A DNA stretch of 42,683 nucleotides from a virus: the IMG/VR virus record IMGVR_UViG_3300042301_001692, positions 1 through 42,683 of that record, one strand, 5' to 3'. A program made the position numbers and the translations under genes. Of the stretch, positions 7,808 to 13,597 are shown piece by piece (within the stretch, counting starts at the first letter, position 1; every line of letters begins with the position of its first letter). The notes under the pieces are model-generated. The model ran no database searches. It was not told the origin of the DNA and was given only the letters and a program-made list of their open reading frames with translations.

Positions 7808-7929
7808 CGAAGAGTAGCCAAGTGGTTAGGCAGCGGTAATGCAAAAAGATTACCTAGCTTAGGTAATTCAGCAACTACCCAATACGCAAAAGGAACCGCC
7901 ATACGCAAGTTCGAATCTTGCCTCTTCGA
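7808..7929 (+). tRNA. tRNA-Cys-like gene with ~50-nt insertion in the anticodon loop
   Basis: Acceptor stem CGAAGAG / CTCTTCG (7808-7814, 7922-7928), D-arm GCC-loop-GGC, anticodon stem GCGGT (7833-7837) / ACCGC (7895-7899), variable loop CATAC and T-arm GCAAG TTCGAAT CTTGC all fit. Between the anticodon-stem halves lie 57 nt instead of 7. The 5' side reads AATGCAAA, like the Cys loop CTGCAAA, so tRNA-Cys(GCA) is the best guess. The insert holds an 8-bp hairpin (7849-7856 / 7860-7867) followed by TTCAGCAACTACCC. A near-repeat GCAAAA(A/G)GA brackets it, and exact splice sites are ambiguous. The stretch 7682-7807 shows nothing else. Confidence 0.75.
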
Positions 7930-7949
7930 TTGTTTCTCTATGGGAAACG

Positions 7950-7999
7950 TAGATAGTTCAGCGATTTACCCTAACTCTCTTGGGAAAAACAACTATCTA
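7950..7999 (+). repeat. 9-bp inverted repeat with a tRNA-insert-like core
   Basis: TAGATAGTT (7950-7958) and AACTATCTA (7991-7999) form a perfect 9-bp stem in the gap between the tRNA-Cys gene and the next CDS. The segment starts GTTCAGCGATTTACCC, resembling the TTCAGCAACTACCC of the tRNA-Cys insert. It may be an RNA structure or a remnant of a related element. Nothing else is visible in 7930-8093. Confidence 0.5.
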
Positions 8000-8093
8000 G
8001 TTAAACCCAAACTTTATCTCCATAATGGTAGTAAAAGACCTTTGTTCTCGATCCAAGTAATTTGCCAAGCGAACGTAGACCCAACAAAAAGAT

Positions 8094-8345
8094 ATGACAC
8101 CTACTGAAGCAGGTTTTGACGGTGACAAGGGCATACGGTTAGACGTGCCGAGTAAAGGGATAGGGCATGACGTATTGTATCGACTGAAGCGAGGTAAGAC
8201 CCTACCCAAAAACTCCCAAAACAAATCGTTAAAGAACATGCTGATCTGGCATTACCCTGACGATAGCGACTCTAAGCTCTTGTTCTGTAACTCTAACGGG
8301 GAGTGGTTTAATTTAACCTTTGAACCCACTAAAATTGGAGAGTAG
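8094..8345 (+). CDS. Small hypothetical protein
   Basis: An 83-residue protein between two tRNA genes, with a basic middle and 'FCNSNGEWFNLTF' near the end. The leader is A/C-rich (CCCAACAAAAAG) with no Shine-Dalgarno, as is typical here. No family is recognised. Confidence 0.55.
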   Translation: MTPTEAGFDGDKGIRLDVPSKGIGHDVLYRLKRGKTLPKNSQNKSLKNMLIWHYPDDSDSKLLFCNSNGEWFNLTFEPTKIGE

Positions 8346-8402
8346 CTCAAGGGCTAAGAAAAAACTTTCAGTATCGCTCCAGGTAGTTTTCGGAGCAAAT
8401 AC

Positions 8403-8514
8403 GGGACCGTAGCTCAACTGGTAGAGCACGAAAAGTTATCTTGACAAAGATACATCAGCAATTAAATTACCTCTTTTAAAGGCGCGGTTGCAGGTTCGAG
8501 TCCTGCCGGTCCCA
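8403..8514 (+). tRNA. tRNA-Lys(TTT) gene interrupted by a 39-nt insertion in the anticodon stem
   Basis: Acceptor GGGACCG / CGGTCCC, D-arm GCTC-loop-GAGC, T-arm GCAGG TTCGAGT CCTGC and A73 are canonical. The anticodon arm is not contiguous. Removing exactly 8431-8469 joins ...GAGCACG to CCTCTTTTAAAGGCG and gives a perfect 5-bp stem CGCCT/AGGCG with loop CTTTTAA and anticodon TTT, for a 73-nt mature tRNA. The insert has a hairpin TATCTT-GACA-AAGATA followed by CATCAGCAATTA, resembling the tRNA-Cys insert. Splicing, or a permuted use, is inferred. Confidence 0.82.
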
Positions 8515-8528
8515 TTCCCATTTTTGCT

Positions 8529-9071
8529 ATGACTAACAGCAAGACCTCATTTCTCCTAACTCAAAACCACCTGAAACTGCTGAGAAGAATGCACGTTGGG
8601 TGGAGCAACTGTGAATTCGGTGCTCCGGAAATAGACCCGAAAAGACCGTATGGCAACAGTTGGGTTATCGGAGACATACACGAAATTCTGACTGGAGAAG
8701 ACCTAGAAGAATTGACCGAGTCACAGGAAGAGGAGTACAGGCAACTTCACGAACAAACTCAAACAGCCCTCCAAATCATTCTCTCTACGGGGAAGTTTGA
8801 GGAAGGTTTGTACATGCTTACTGAACCGTATTCTTCTACTTGGGTGCGGAAAGCCATGATCAATTCCATGGTCTACAAGGACTACACAGCCAGTATGGTC
8901 TTCGATACCGAAGACATGATTATTGTTGGGCGTGTCCTGGACATCGACGACATTATTTTGTTTCACGGCGAGACGATAGCAGAATTTGAATCCAACTTTC
9001 ATGCAGCCATCGAAGACTATCTAGCCGCATCGCAGGAACTTGGTTCTTCGCCGGAAAAGCCCGCAAGTTAA
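8529..9071 (+). CDS. Hypothetical acidic protein between tRNA-Lys and a tRNA remnant
   Basis: A 180-residue acidic protein that starts 14 nt after the tRNA-Lys and ends 17 nt before a decayed copy of its 3' half, as if inserted into a tRNA locus by recombination. Features are 'EDLEELTESQEEEYRQLHEQ', helical, and a C-terminal half with alternating strands ('ASMVFDTEDMIIVGRV'). No family is recognised. Confidence 0.68.
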   Translation: MTNSKTSFLLTQNHLKLLRRMHVGWSNCEFGAPEIDPKRPYGNSWVIGDIHEILTGEDLEELTESQEEEYRQLHEQTQTALQIILSTGKFEEGLYMLTEPYSSTWVRKAMINSMVYKDYTASMVFDTEDMIIVGRVLDIDDIILFHGETIAEFESNFHAAIEDYLAASQELGSSPEKPAS

Positions 9072-9088
9072 GGTACTTAGGAGGTCTA

Positions 9089-9123
9089 AGGCTCGGTTTC
9101 AGGTTCGAGTCCCGCCAGTTCCA
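9089..9123 (+). pseudogene. Remnant of a tRNA-Lys 3' half
   Basis: The segment GGCTCGGTTTCAGG plus TTCGAGTCCCGCCAGTTCCA matches the 3' half of the tRNA-Lys at 8480-8514 with only a few changes. The T-stem no longer pairs fully and no 5' half is visible upstream. It looks like a decayed partial duplicate left by the event that placed the 8529 gene here. Confidence 0.7.
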
Positions 9124-9137
9124 TTTTCACACGAACA

Positions 9138-9335
9138 ATGAACAGAGTTTCAATTGCGATCTTAGCGCTTTGCACCGCTTTATCTGGCAACGAGGCATTG
9201 TGCAAGACCCAAGTAGTGATTACAGGTAGGAACGCAGAAGAAGTACAAAGAAATGCGTTCAGGACCAAAATGAGCTACCCGCTCAGGCCTCTAAAGTGTA
9301 GTCAACGGTGCTCCCAATTGTGGGAAAGAGATTGA
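9138..9335 (+). CDS. Small protein with a signal-peptide-like N-terminus
   Basis: A 65-residue frame starting MNRVSIAILALCTALSGN: a short basic start, a hydrophobic core and a small-residue cleavage-like site, followed by a Cys-containing tail. It could be exported or membrane-anchored. No family is recognised. The leader CACACGAACA fits other starts here. Confidence 0.45.
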   Translation: MNRVSIAILALCTALSGNEALCKTQVVITGRNAEEVQRNAFRTKMSYPLRPLKCSQRCSQLWERD

Positions 9336-9366
9336 GTGTGATGTGGGGACTCTCAGCCCTAAAGAA

Positions 9367-9412
9367 AGGGCGGTCTCCCGCCTTGCCTTTCCCCCATGAA
9401 AGGCGGTATGAT
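9367..9412 (+). promoter_or_regulatory. Terminator-promoter module
   Basis: GGGCGGTCTCCCGCC hairpin, -35 TTGCCT (9383-9388), 18-nt spacer with partial symmetry, -10 TATGAT (9407-9412). The ATG of the interrupted gene follows 21 nt downstream. Confidence 0.7.
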
Positions 9413-9433
9413 TATAGCGTGTAAACGATTCAA

Positions 9434-9685
9434 ATGACAAACCTTTCCCGGTCCGCTCAGGCGGTTCTGAACACTGTCTTAAATGAAGCGGAGCCTCGAT
9501 CCGCGCAGTTACAAGCGATAGCAGATGCCGCTGCCGTTCTCTGAGTCGCTGCGAATCAAGTGGTGACACCCGACCTCTGCGGCAACGACTGCTGCATCAC
9601 CCAATGCGAGCAGATCCGTGCCGAACTCTTCGCCATCACCACCGAACTAGAAGGGCGGTTACCCGCCTTGCCTTGCCTTTTCTAG
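9434..9685 (+). pseudogene. Cyanophage-type 'LSxxAQAV' protein interrupted by an in-frame TGA
   Basis: The frame opens MTNLSRSAQAVLNTVLNEAE and reaches 'AIADAAAVL' before TGA 9542-9544. In the same frame it goes on with 'VAANQVVTPD', 'CCITQCEQIRAELFAI' and 'TTELEG', which is the normal second half of the family I remember ('IAAALRAAADQV ... IRAELLAIAAELEG'). The stop therefore sits inside a conserved protein, about where the family has an arginine. Either a CGA to TGA mutation made a pseudogene, or the TGA is read through. The small family member at 41291 is intact. Confidence 0.72.
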
Positions 9686-9701
9686 GAAAAGCTAGCCATA
9701 G
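9652..9701 (+). promoter_or_regulatory. Degenerate terminator-promoter module
   Basis: GGGCGGTTACCCGCC hairpin and a doubled TTGCC element are intact, but at the -10 position (about 9696) only CCATAG is found. It may act mainly as a terminator. No ORF begins near its predicted start. Confidence 0.5.
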
Positions 9702-9748
9702 GGCACCGGGCCCAAGGGTCCCGCTCCTAAGATCTCACCACGGGGAAT

Positions 9749-9797
9749 GGGCGGTTTCCCGCCCCCTCTCCCTTGCCGTGAACACGCTAAAGTTAAT
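9749..9797 (+). promoter_or_regulatory. Degenerate terminator-promoter module
   Basis: GGGCGGTTTCCCGCC hairpin, TTGCCG and ACGCTAAAGTTAAT are present, but the spacer is shortened, as if a few bases were lost. It lies 55 nt upstream of the 9852 start. Together with the copy at 9652 and the pseudogene tail it fills 9545-9851, where no other gene is seen. Confidence 0.5.
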
Positions 9798-9851
9798 CAG
9801 CTCACCTTCCACCGTCAACCATCCAATGAAATACCGCATTCGACACGAAGT

Positions 9852-10307
9852 ATGAAACCCGAAAACCCGTACGTTCGCGCTGTAGTTGGCCTTGTGTTCT
9901 TTACTGCGGCACTCGGACTAGTAATTCAAGTGGTGGCGGCAATTGACGTGGCCATCCGTAGAGCCGATGAGCATGCCTCCAAGACTGAGAGAGAAGAAGA
10001 GAAAGTCCTAGCTGAAAAGTGCAAGTTACTGAGCAATTCGGCTCGTGCCTCCGTGTACATAACCCAAGAGCCCTTGAGCCTCTACATTTGCAGCGACCAG
10101 GGTGTCTCAACTTACTTTGTGACACGTAGGCTGTTCCCCCAGGTTTGCTCAGTTGGGCAAAGCCCCGCACCTTATACCCGCACGACTCTTTCCAAACAAA
10201 CTACCCCCTTGAACGAAACAATGACCACAACACTGCGGGACCACCCACTGTCTGGCGGGCTTCGCGCAGGTTATGGGAGGGATAGGTGCTTTTGCTCTCT
10301 CACCTAA
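9852..10307 (+). CDS. Membrane-anchored hypothetical protein
   Basis: ATG 9852 gives MKPENPYVRAVVGLVFFTAA with a hydrophobic segment up to about residue 28 ('AALGLVIQVVAAI'), then a charged helix ('ADEHASKTEREEEKVLAEK') and a small Cys-containing domain. The last 40 residues or so look less protein-like and overlap the next frame, so the natural end may be uncertain. No family is recognised. Confidence 0.5.
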   Translation: MKPENPYVRAVVGLVFFTAALGLVIQVVAAIDVAIRRADEHASKTEREEEKVLAEKCKLLSNSARASVYITQEPLSLYICSDQGVSTYFVTRRLFPQVCSVGQSPAPYTRTTLSKQTTPLNETMTTTLRDHPLSGGLRAGYGRDRCFCSLT

Positions 10308-10434
10308 AGAAGCGGGAGAGGTGCTTCTCGGATCGAATGCAGCAGACCACTTCTTCGACACTGACAAACAAGCACTTGTTTTCCTGGAACAAGTTATTGA
10401 ACGTAATTCCCATTCAGTACCCCCCACTGAGTAG
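10273..10434 (+). CDS. Small hypothetical protein
   Basis: A 53-residue frame, MGGIGAFALSPKEAGEVLLG..., with protein-like composition ('DHFFDTDKQALVFLEQVIERN') that ends just before the 10436 start. It overlaps the 3' end of the upstream frame by 35 nt; one of the two ends is probably not as drawn. No family is recognised. Confidence 0.42.
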   Translation: MGGIGAFALSPKEAGEVLLGSNAADHFFDTDKQALVFLEQVIERNSHSVPPTE

Positions 10435-10435
10435 T

Positions 10436-10729
10436 ATGAAAATCACGTATAACGCACCGTCGAAAGTTGAACGCACCGTCGAACTTAACGAGTCCGATTT
10501 CCCGCCCCTTTATGGCGCAATCCGAGACTGTTTCCTGCAGAGACTTAAATCTTTCGGCTTGTCCAACCCGTTCTTCCCATTTGAGTACGAAGCGATCGAG
10601 TTCTGTCGCACGGCGGGAGTTGATACGACTAATCGCATGGACGTGGTCGAATTCTTTGAGACGCTTCTTTTGAGGGGAACCCCGGAAGTTTCAAACATTT
10701 CGGAGGAAGATGAAAACGGCAATCACTAG
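10436..10729 (+). CDS. Small hypothetical protein
   Basis: A 97-residue protein from ATG 10436 with 'FFPFEYEAIEFCRTAG' and an acidic C-terminus. An upstream in-frame start at 10286 would run through the previous gene. It overlaps the next gene by 20 nt. No family is recognised. Confidence 0.58.
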   Translation: MKITYNAPSKVERTVELNESDFPPLYGAIRDCFLQRLKSFGLSNPFFPFEYEAIEFCRTAGVDTTNRMDVVEFFETLLLRGTPEVSNISEEDENGNH

Positions 10730-11153
10730 CTTAAGGGTGGCCGAGAAGGTTTCGGTGAAGTCAGGGGACTTTCCCAACATCCCCTATCTAATTGTCAACC
10801 TAACCTGGAAAATCTCACCTGACGACTTTTACTTTCAGGCGTTCCTTGACGATACGAAAGATATCGTGCAGCAGATAAGTGTTGTAGACCCCGATACGTG
10901 GAACGACCCGTGCTCGCTACACGAAACGAACTTTGAAAAAGTTTGGATTCCGCACGGGGATAGGTGGAGGTACATTCCAAAGTTCAACACTTTCTGGTAC
11001 AAGGATTACGTTTCAGACTGCCCGGTTGTTAGGGCCACCTTAAAAGAGCTCGAACACTTTCAGCAGAGGGAAGAGTTTTCGTCGGAGTACCGGTTTTTCG
11101 ATGAGAGTATTTTGTACAAGCATCTCTCGGTCTTGTGCACCTTTACGGACTGA
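10710..11153 (+). CDS. Hypothetical protein
   Basis: A 147-residue protein rich in aromatic residues ('DRWRYIPKFNTFWYKDYV'). It starts inside the preceding gene and its end overlaps the following one, so it belongs to a coupled run (10436-11491). No family is recognised. Confidence 0.62.
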   Translation: MKTAITSLRVAEKVSVKSGDFPNIPYLIVNLTWKISPDDFYFQAFLDDTKDIVQQISVVDPDTWNDPCSLHETNFEKVWIPHGDRWRYIPKFNTFWYKDYVSDCPVVRATLKELEHFQQREEFSSEYRFFDESILYKHLSVLCTFTD

Positions 11154-11491
11154 TCCGGGTAAATTACACTATACAGACCTTTCGCAGAGCAACGTTGGAA
11201 CAAACGAATAAAGAGCCAGAGTGTTGCCGCAGAAGTTTCGGCGCATCCTTGATTGACACAGCTAAACGAATGCTGGAAGATCCGTCGTTTGCCCCTCGCC
11301 AAGTGGCGAAGGACCGACTCTCAATTTGTGAGAGCAATGTGTGCGGATCCTTTGAAGAAAAAAGTTCAACCTGTGACGAGTGCGGGTGTTTTCTACCCGC
11401 TAAGACAACAATGGCAAACATGCGATGCCCGCGAGACTACTGGGTTGAGTGGGTGAGAGGGGAGTCCAATGACGCAGGAGAGGGGGCTTAA
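11135..11491 (+). CDS. Zinc-ribbon-like small protein
   Basis: The 118-residue frame starts at a GTG overlapping the preceding gene. The C-terminal half is a four-Cys module, 'CESNVC...CDECGC...MRCPRDYW' (about residues 66-101), resembling small phage and cyanobacterial zinc proteins. The first 30 residues are less convincing, so a downstream start is possible. Zinc binding is inferred from the Cys spacing. Confidence 0.58.
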   Translation: MHLYGLIRVNYTIQTFRRATLEQTNKEPECCRRSFGASLIDTAKRMLEDPSFAPRQVAKDRLSICESNVCGSFEEKSSTCDECGCFLPAKTTMANMRCPRDYWVEWVRGESNDAGEGA

Positions 11492-11515
11492 GTCAAGGGT
11501 GCCTTGCAGATAAGG

Positions 11516-11544
11516 TTTACTCCCCCTGTGGGACGCTATTCTAG
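11516..11544 (+). promoter_or_regulatory. Possible promoter for tRNA-Arg
   Basis: TTTACT (11516-11521) and TTCTAG (11539-11544, 17-nt spacer) or TATTCT (11537-11542) lie just upstream of the tRNA. The sequence GACGCTATTCTAG echoes the -10 region of the module, but no GGCGG hairpin is present. Confidence 0.4.
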
Positions 11545-11552
11545 TTATGAAA

Positions 11553-11624
11553 GCCCTGGTAGCTCAGTGGAAGAGCACTGTCCTTCTAAGACACCGGTCG
11601 TGGGTTCGAATCCCTCTCAGGGCG
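11553..11624 (+). tRNA. tRNA-Arg(TCT)
   Basis: Canonical cloverleaf: acceptor GCCCTGG / TCAGGGC, D-arm GCTC-loop-GAGC, anticodon stem CTGTC/GACAC around loop CTTCTAA (anticodon TCT, 11585-11587), and a T-arm with loop TTCGAAT. It is 72 nt and uninterrupted. CCA is not encoded. Confidence 0.9.
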
Positions 11625-11665
11625 TCGGTTGCCTTTGCAGCCAAACTAAACAACAACAATAAAAA

Positions 11666-11830
11666 ATGGCAAATCTTTCTATAGTTGATCGTGCCGCACG
11701 AATTAGCAGCAAAAGCCCCAGGGGAGCAAAGCTCCTTCTGAAGCTCAGCGAGGCAAGCACCGGCACTGAAGTTCAAAGTGCCCTTGACGAATTTGACCTG
11801 GCATTCGGAGTTCAAACTCCCTCTGTCTGA
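11666..11830 (+). CDS. Small protein with EVQSALDE C-terminal motif
   Basis: A 54-residue frame, MANLSIVDRAARISSK..., ending 'TEVQSALDEFDLAFGVQTPSV'. The motif recurs at the end of the 13113 protein (SEVQSALDELNLDVGL), so the two share a C-terminal module, and the MANLS start recalls the 9434 protein. It lies between two tRNA genes. Function unknown. Confidence 0.6.
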   Translation: MANLSIVDRAARISSKSPRGAKLLLKLSEASTGTEVQSALDEFDLAFGVQTPSV

Positions 11831-11872
11831 GCTTTACCTTGGGTTCCACCCCACACGGTGGTTCCCTTTCCT

Positions 11873-11961
11873 GGGCGTGTGGTGTACGGTGCACAGGGAC
11901 CCTTATACAGTCCTCTCCGGCAGATTACCGGCTAGTTAGGGTTCGACTCCCTACACGCCTA
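11873..11961 (+). tRNA. tRNA with long variable arm; isotype uncertain (loop reads TAT)
   Basis: Acceptor GGGCGTG / CACGCCT, D-arm GTG-loop-CAC, T-arm TAGGG TTCGACT CCCTA and A73 are clear. The anticodon arm GGACC-CTTATAC-AGTCC has four pairs plus a C-A mismatch, as does the tRNA-Ser here, giving anticodon TAT (Ile). An arm CCGG-CAGATTA-CCGG then takes the variable-loop position, unusual for Ile. Alternatively that arm is the true anticodon arm (GAT) and the CTTATAC hairpin is an insertion, as in the Cys and Lys genes. The D-loop is short. Confidence 0.6.
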
Positions 11962-12051
11962 CTTAGTTTCAAGTCCTCGAAAACTCGTTAAAGATCCCAC
12001 ACAAAGGCCATCTTCGGTGAACGGCACAGGAGTGGCCCACCACGGTGACAA

Positions 12052-12111
12052 GGAAGAGTGGCTGAGCGGTTGAAAGCAGCAGCTTCGAACAATGTAGAGG
12101 GTTAAACCTCC
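12052..12111 (+). pseudogene. Partial tRNA-Ser copy (5' 60 nt)
   Basis: These 60 nt match 12961-13020 of the intact tRNA-Ser at 59 positions, covering acceptor 5' strand, D-arm, anticodon arm and variable arm, then diverge (AGGGTAAAG instead of the T-arm). The single change lies in the anticodon stem. The copy forms the left border of an inserted gene whose right border is the intact tRNA. Confidence 0.85.
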
Positions 12112-12150
12112 AGGGTAAAGTAAGGGTAACTCATCACCCCCACCTAAGTC

Positions 12151-13014
12151 GTGAAAATAGAAGCCGTTATTGTTTGCGTAAACTACTCAGACTTTTTGGC
12201 GCATACCTTACCCAGCACCAGAAATCAGTTTGACAAACTTGTAGTTGTTACCGATAGTAAAGATAAAGATACTAAAAAACTGTGCGAATACTACAACGTG
12301 GAATGTGTTCAGACAGATGTGTTCTATGACGGCGGTGACGCATTCAATAAGGGCAAAGGAATAAATGCGGGGTTAGAAAAGCTAAGCCAGGACGGATGGG
12401 TTCTGCACCTGGACTCAGACATTTATTTGCCACCTCAAACACGGTCAACTTTGGAAAATTTACCTTTAATCGAAGACAAAATCTATGGGGCCGACCGTCT
12501 AATGTGCCCTGGCTACGAAGAGTGGTTGAGATTCTTAGATAAACCCTCCCCCATCCAAGACTCTTGGATTTTTATCCACCCGACAAGATTCCCGGTCGGG
12601 GTTAGAGTTGCAGAGTACAAAACTTGGCACGGTGGCTATGAGCCTATTGGGTATTTCCAGCTATGGAATCCTAAGGGGTCAGGAATTTCGCGATACCCTG
12701 ACAAGCATGGGTTTGCGGACCGTACTGATGTAATGCACTGTAAAGAGTGGCCTCGAGAAAAAAGAGAATTGTTGCCTGAAATCCTTGTCATACACTTAGA
12801 AAGCGAGGCCGGAATCGGCCTAAATTGGAAAGGTAGAAAGACCCCCATGTTTGGGCCCAAGCTTTCCCTGCCTGTCTTATCTTGGCCAGACAAACTGTTT
12901 CTGTTTTTGAACAAATTAAGTAAGTGCGGTTACAAACCTAACCGTAAATACCAAAGAAGTGGAAGAGTGGCTGAGCGGTTGAAAGCAGCAGCTTCGAACA
13001 CTGTAGAGGGTTAA
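12151..13014 (+). CDS. GT-A-fold glycosyltransferase-like protein, 3' end formed by tRNA-Ser
   Basis: The frame begins at GTG 12151 (MKIEAVIVCVNYSDFLAHTL), with a nucleotide-sugar-like N-terminus, 'GINAGLEKLSQDGWVLHLDSD' containing the metal-binding D-S-D, and 'GYFQLWNP' and 'HLESEAGIGLNW' downstream. This resembles cyanophage GT-A glycosyltransferase-like proteins. The last 17 codons and stop are supplied by tRNA-Ser sequence (12961 onward), so the original C-terminus was probably lost or replaced. The gene is more AT-rich than its neighbours, which, with the flanking tRNA duplication, points to recent acquisition. Confidence 0.75.
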   Translation: MKIEAVIVCVNYSDFLAHTLPSTRNQFDKLVVVTDSKDKDTKKLCEYYNVECVQTDVFYDGGDAFNKGKGINAGLEKLSQDGWVLHLDSDIYLPPQTRSTLENLPLIEDKIYGADRLMCPGYEEWLRFLDKPSPIQDSWIFIHPTRFPVGVRVAEYKTWHGGYEPIGYFQLWNPKGSGISRYPDKHGFADRTDVMHCKEWPREKRELLPEILVIHLESEAGIGLNWKGRKTPMFGPKLSLPVLSWPDKLFLFLNKLSKCGYKPNRKYQRSGRVAERLKAAASNTVEG

Positions 13015-13045
13015 ACCTCCGGGGGTTCAAATCCCCCCTCTTCCG
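12961..13045 (+). tRNA. tRNA-Ser(CGA)
   Basis: Acceptor GGAAGAG / CTCTTCC, D-arm, anticodon loop TTCGAAC (anticodon CGA, 12995-12997), variable arm GAGG-GTTAAA-CCTC and T-arm GGGGG TTCAAAT CCCCC with G73 form a standard type II tRNA of 85 nt. The anticodon stem has a C-A mismatch at 31-39. The glycosyltransferase frame overlaps its first 54 nt. Confidence 0.9.
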
Positions 13046-13112
13046 TTTACGGTTTCCCCTTTGAACACTCGAAGGTTCAACGGCGCTAAAGAAACCGTTA
13101 TACACATGCAAA

Positions 13113-13430
13113 ATGACAATTAAAGACAAACCAGAATTCGTGAATGAAGTGATTTCACGAGTGATTAACAACGCACCAATAAGCGAAGTTCTCCGCGTAT
13201 ACTCTCTCTCCGTGAAAGCGGCAATTGACGAGCTTGACGACGACGGCTTCTTTCAGGCCGTGCTTAACGCGGGGTACACTGACCTAATTGAAAAGTACGC
13301 TGACTTAGACGACCTTGACGAATTTGTTGAGGGTTTCTCGGGTAGTGGGGGAAGTGTGGTCTACGAGAACACAGGAAGGTCGGAAGTTCAAAGTGCTCTT
13401 GACGAGCTTAACCTTGACGTTGGTCTTTGA
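13113..13430 (+). CDS. Small acidic protein with EVQSALDE C-terminal motif
   Basis: A 105-residue acidic protein ('DELDDDGFFQAVLNAGYTDL', 'YADLDDLDEFVEGF') ending SEVQSALDELNLDVGL, the motif also at the end of the 11666 protein. TATACA (13099-13104) with TTCAAC 17 nt upstream may be its promoter. Function unknown. Confidence 0.65.
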   Translation: MTIKDKPEFVNEVISRVINNAPISEVLRVYSLSVKAAIDELDDDGFFQAVLNAGYTDLIEKYADLDDLDEFVEGFSGSGGSVVYENTGRSEVQSALDELNLDVGL

Positions 13431-13520
13431 CGAACCGACGTTCGCACTAGCGACACTGGATACTAGGGCCAAAGGAAGAAGAGTCTCTGATCCTACAGGA
13501 TACACTTAAGATCAGGTGAA

Positions 13521-13567
13521 AAGGGACGGTTTCCACCCTTGCCTTCCCGGATCAAAGGGGCTATAAT
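13521..13567 (+). promoter_or_regulatory. Terminator-promoter module upstream of 13598 operon
   Basis: AAGGG...CCCTT hairpin around ACGGTTTCCA, -35 TTGCCT (13539-13544), 17-nt spacer, -10 TATAAT (13562-13567). The ATG is 30 nt downstream. Confidence 0.78.
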
Positions 13568-13597
13568 GGGTGTGTAAGCGAGCTTAGTTCTCCAAGT

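Noticed and set aside
7838-8469. Full group I introns in the tRNA genes
   Set aside because: Inserts of 39 and about 50 nt cannot hold a group I core; only a weak R-like motif is seen.
9037-9123. Complete tRNA starting GGAACTT inside the 8529 gene
   Set aside because: The acceptor ends pair, but no D or anticodon arm forms and the T-stem is broken, so only a 3' remnant is called.
12052-13045. Prophage attachment sites (attL/attR) of a classic integrase
   Set aside because: No integrase or excisionase lies between the copies, and the repeated part is the tRNA 5' end rather than the usual 3' end.
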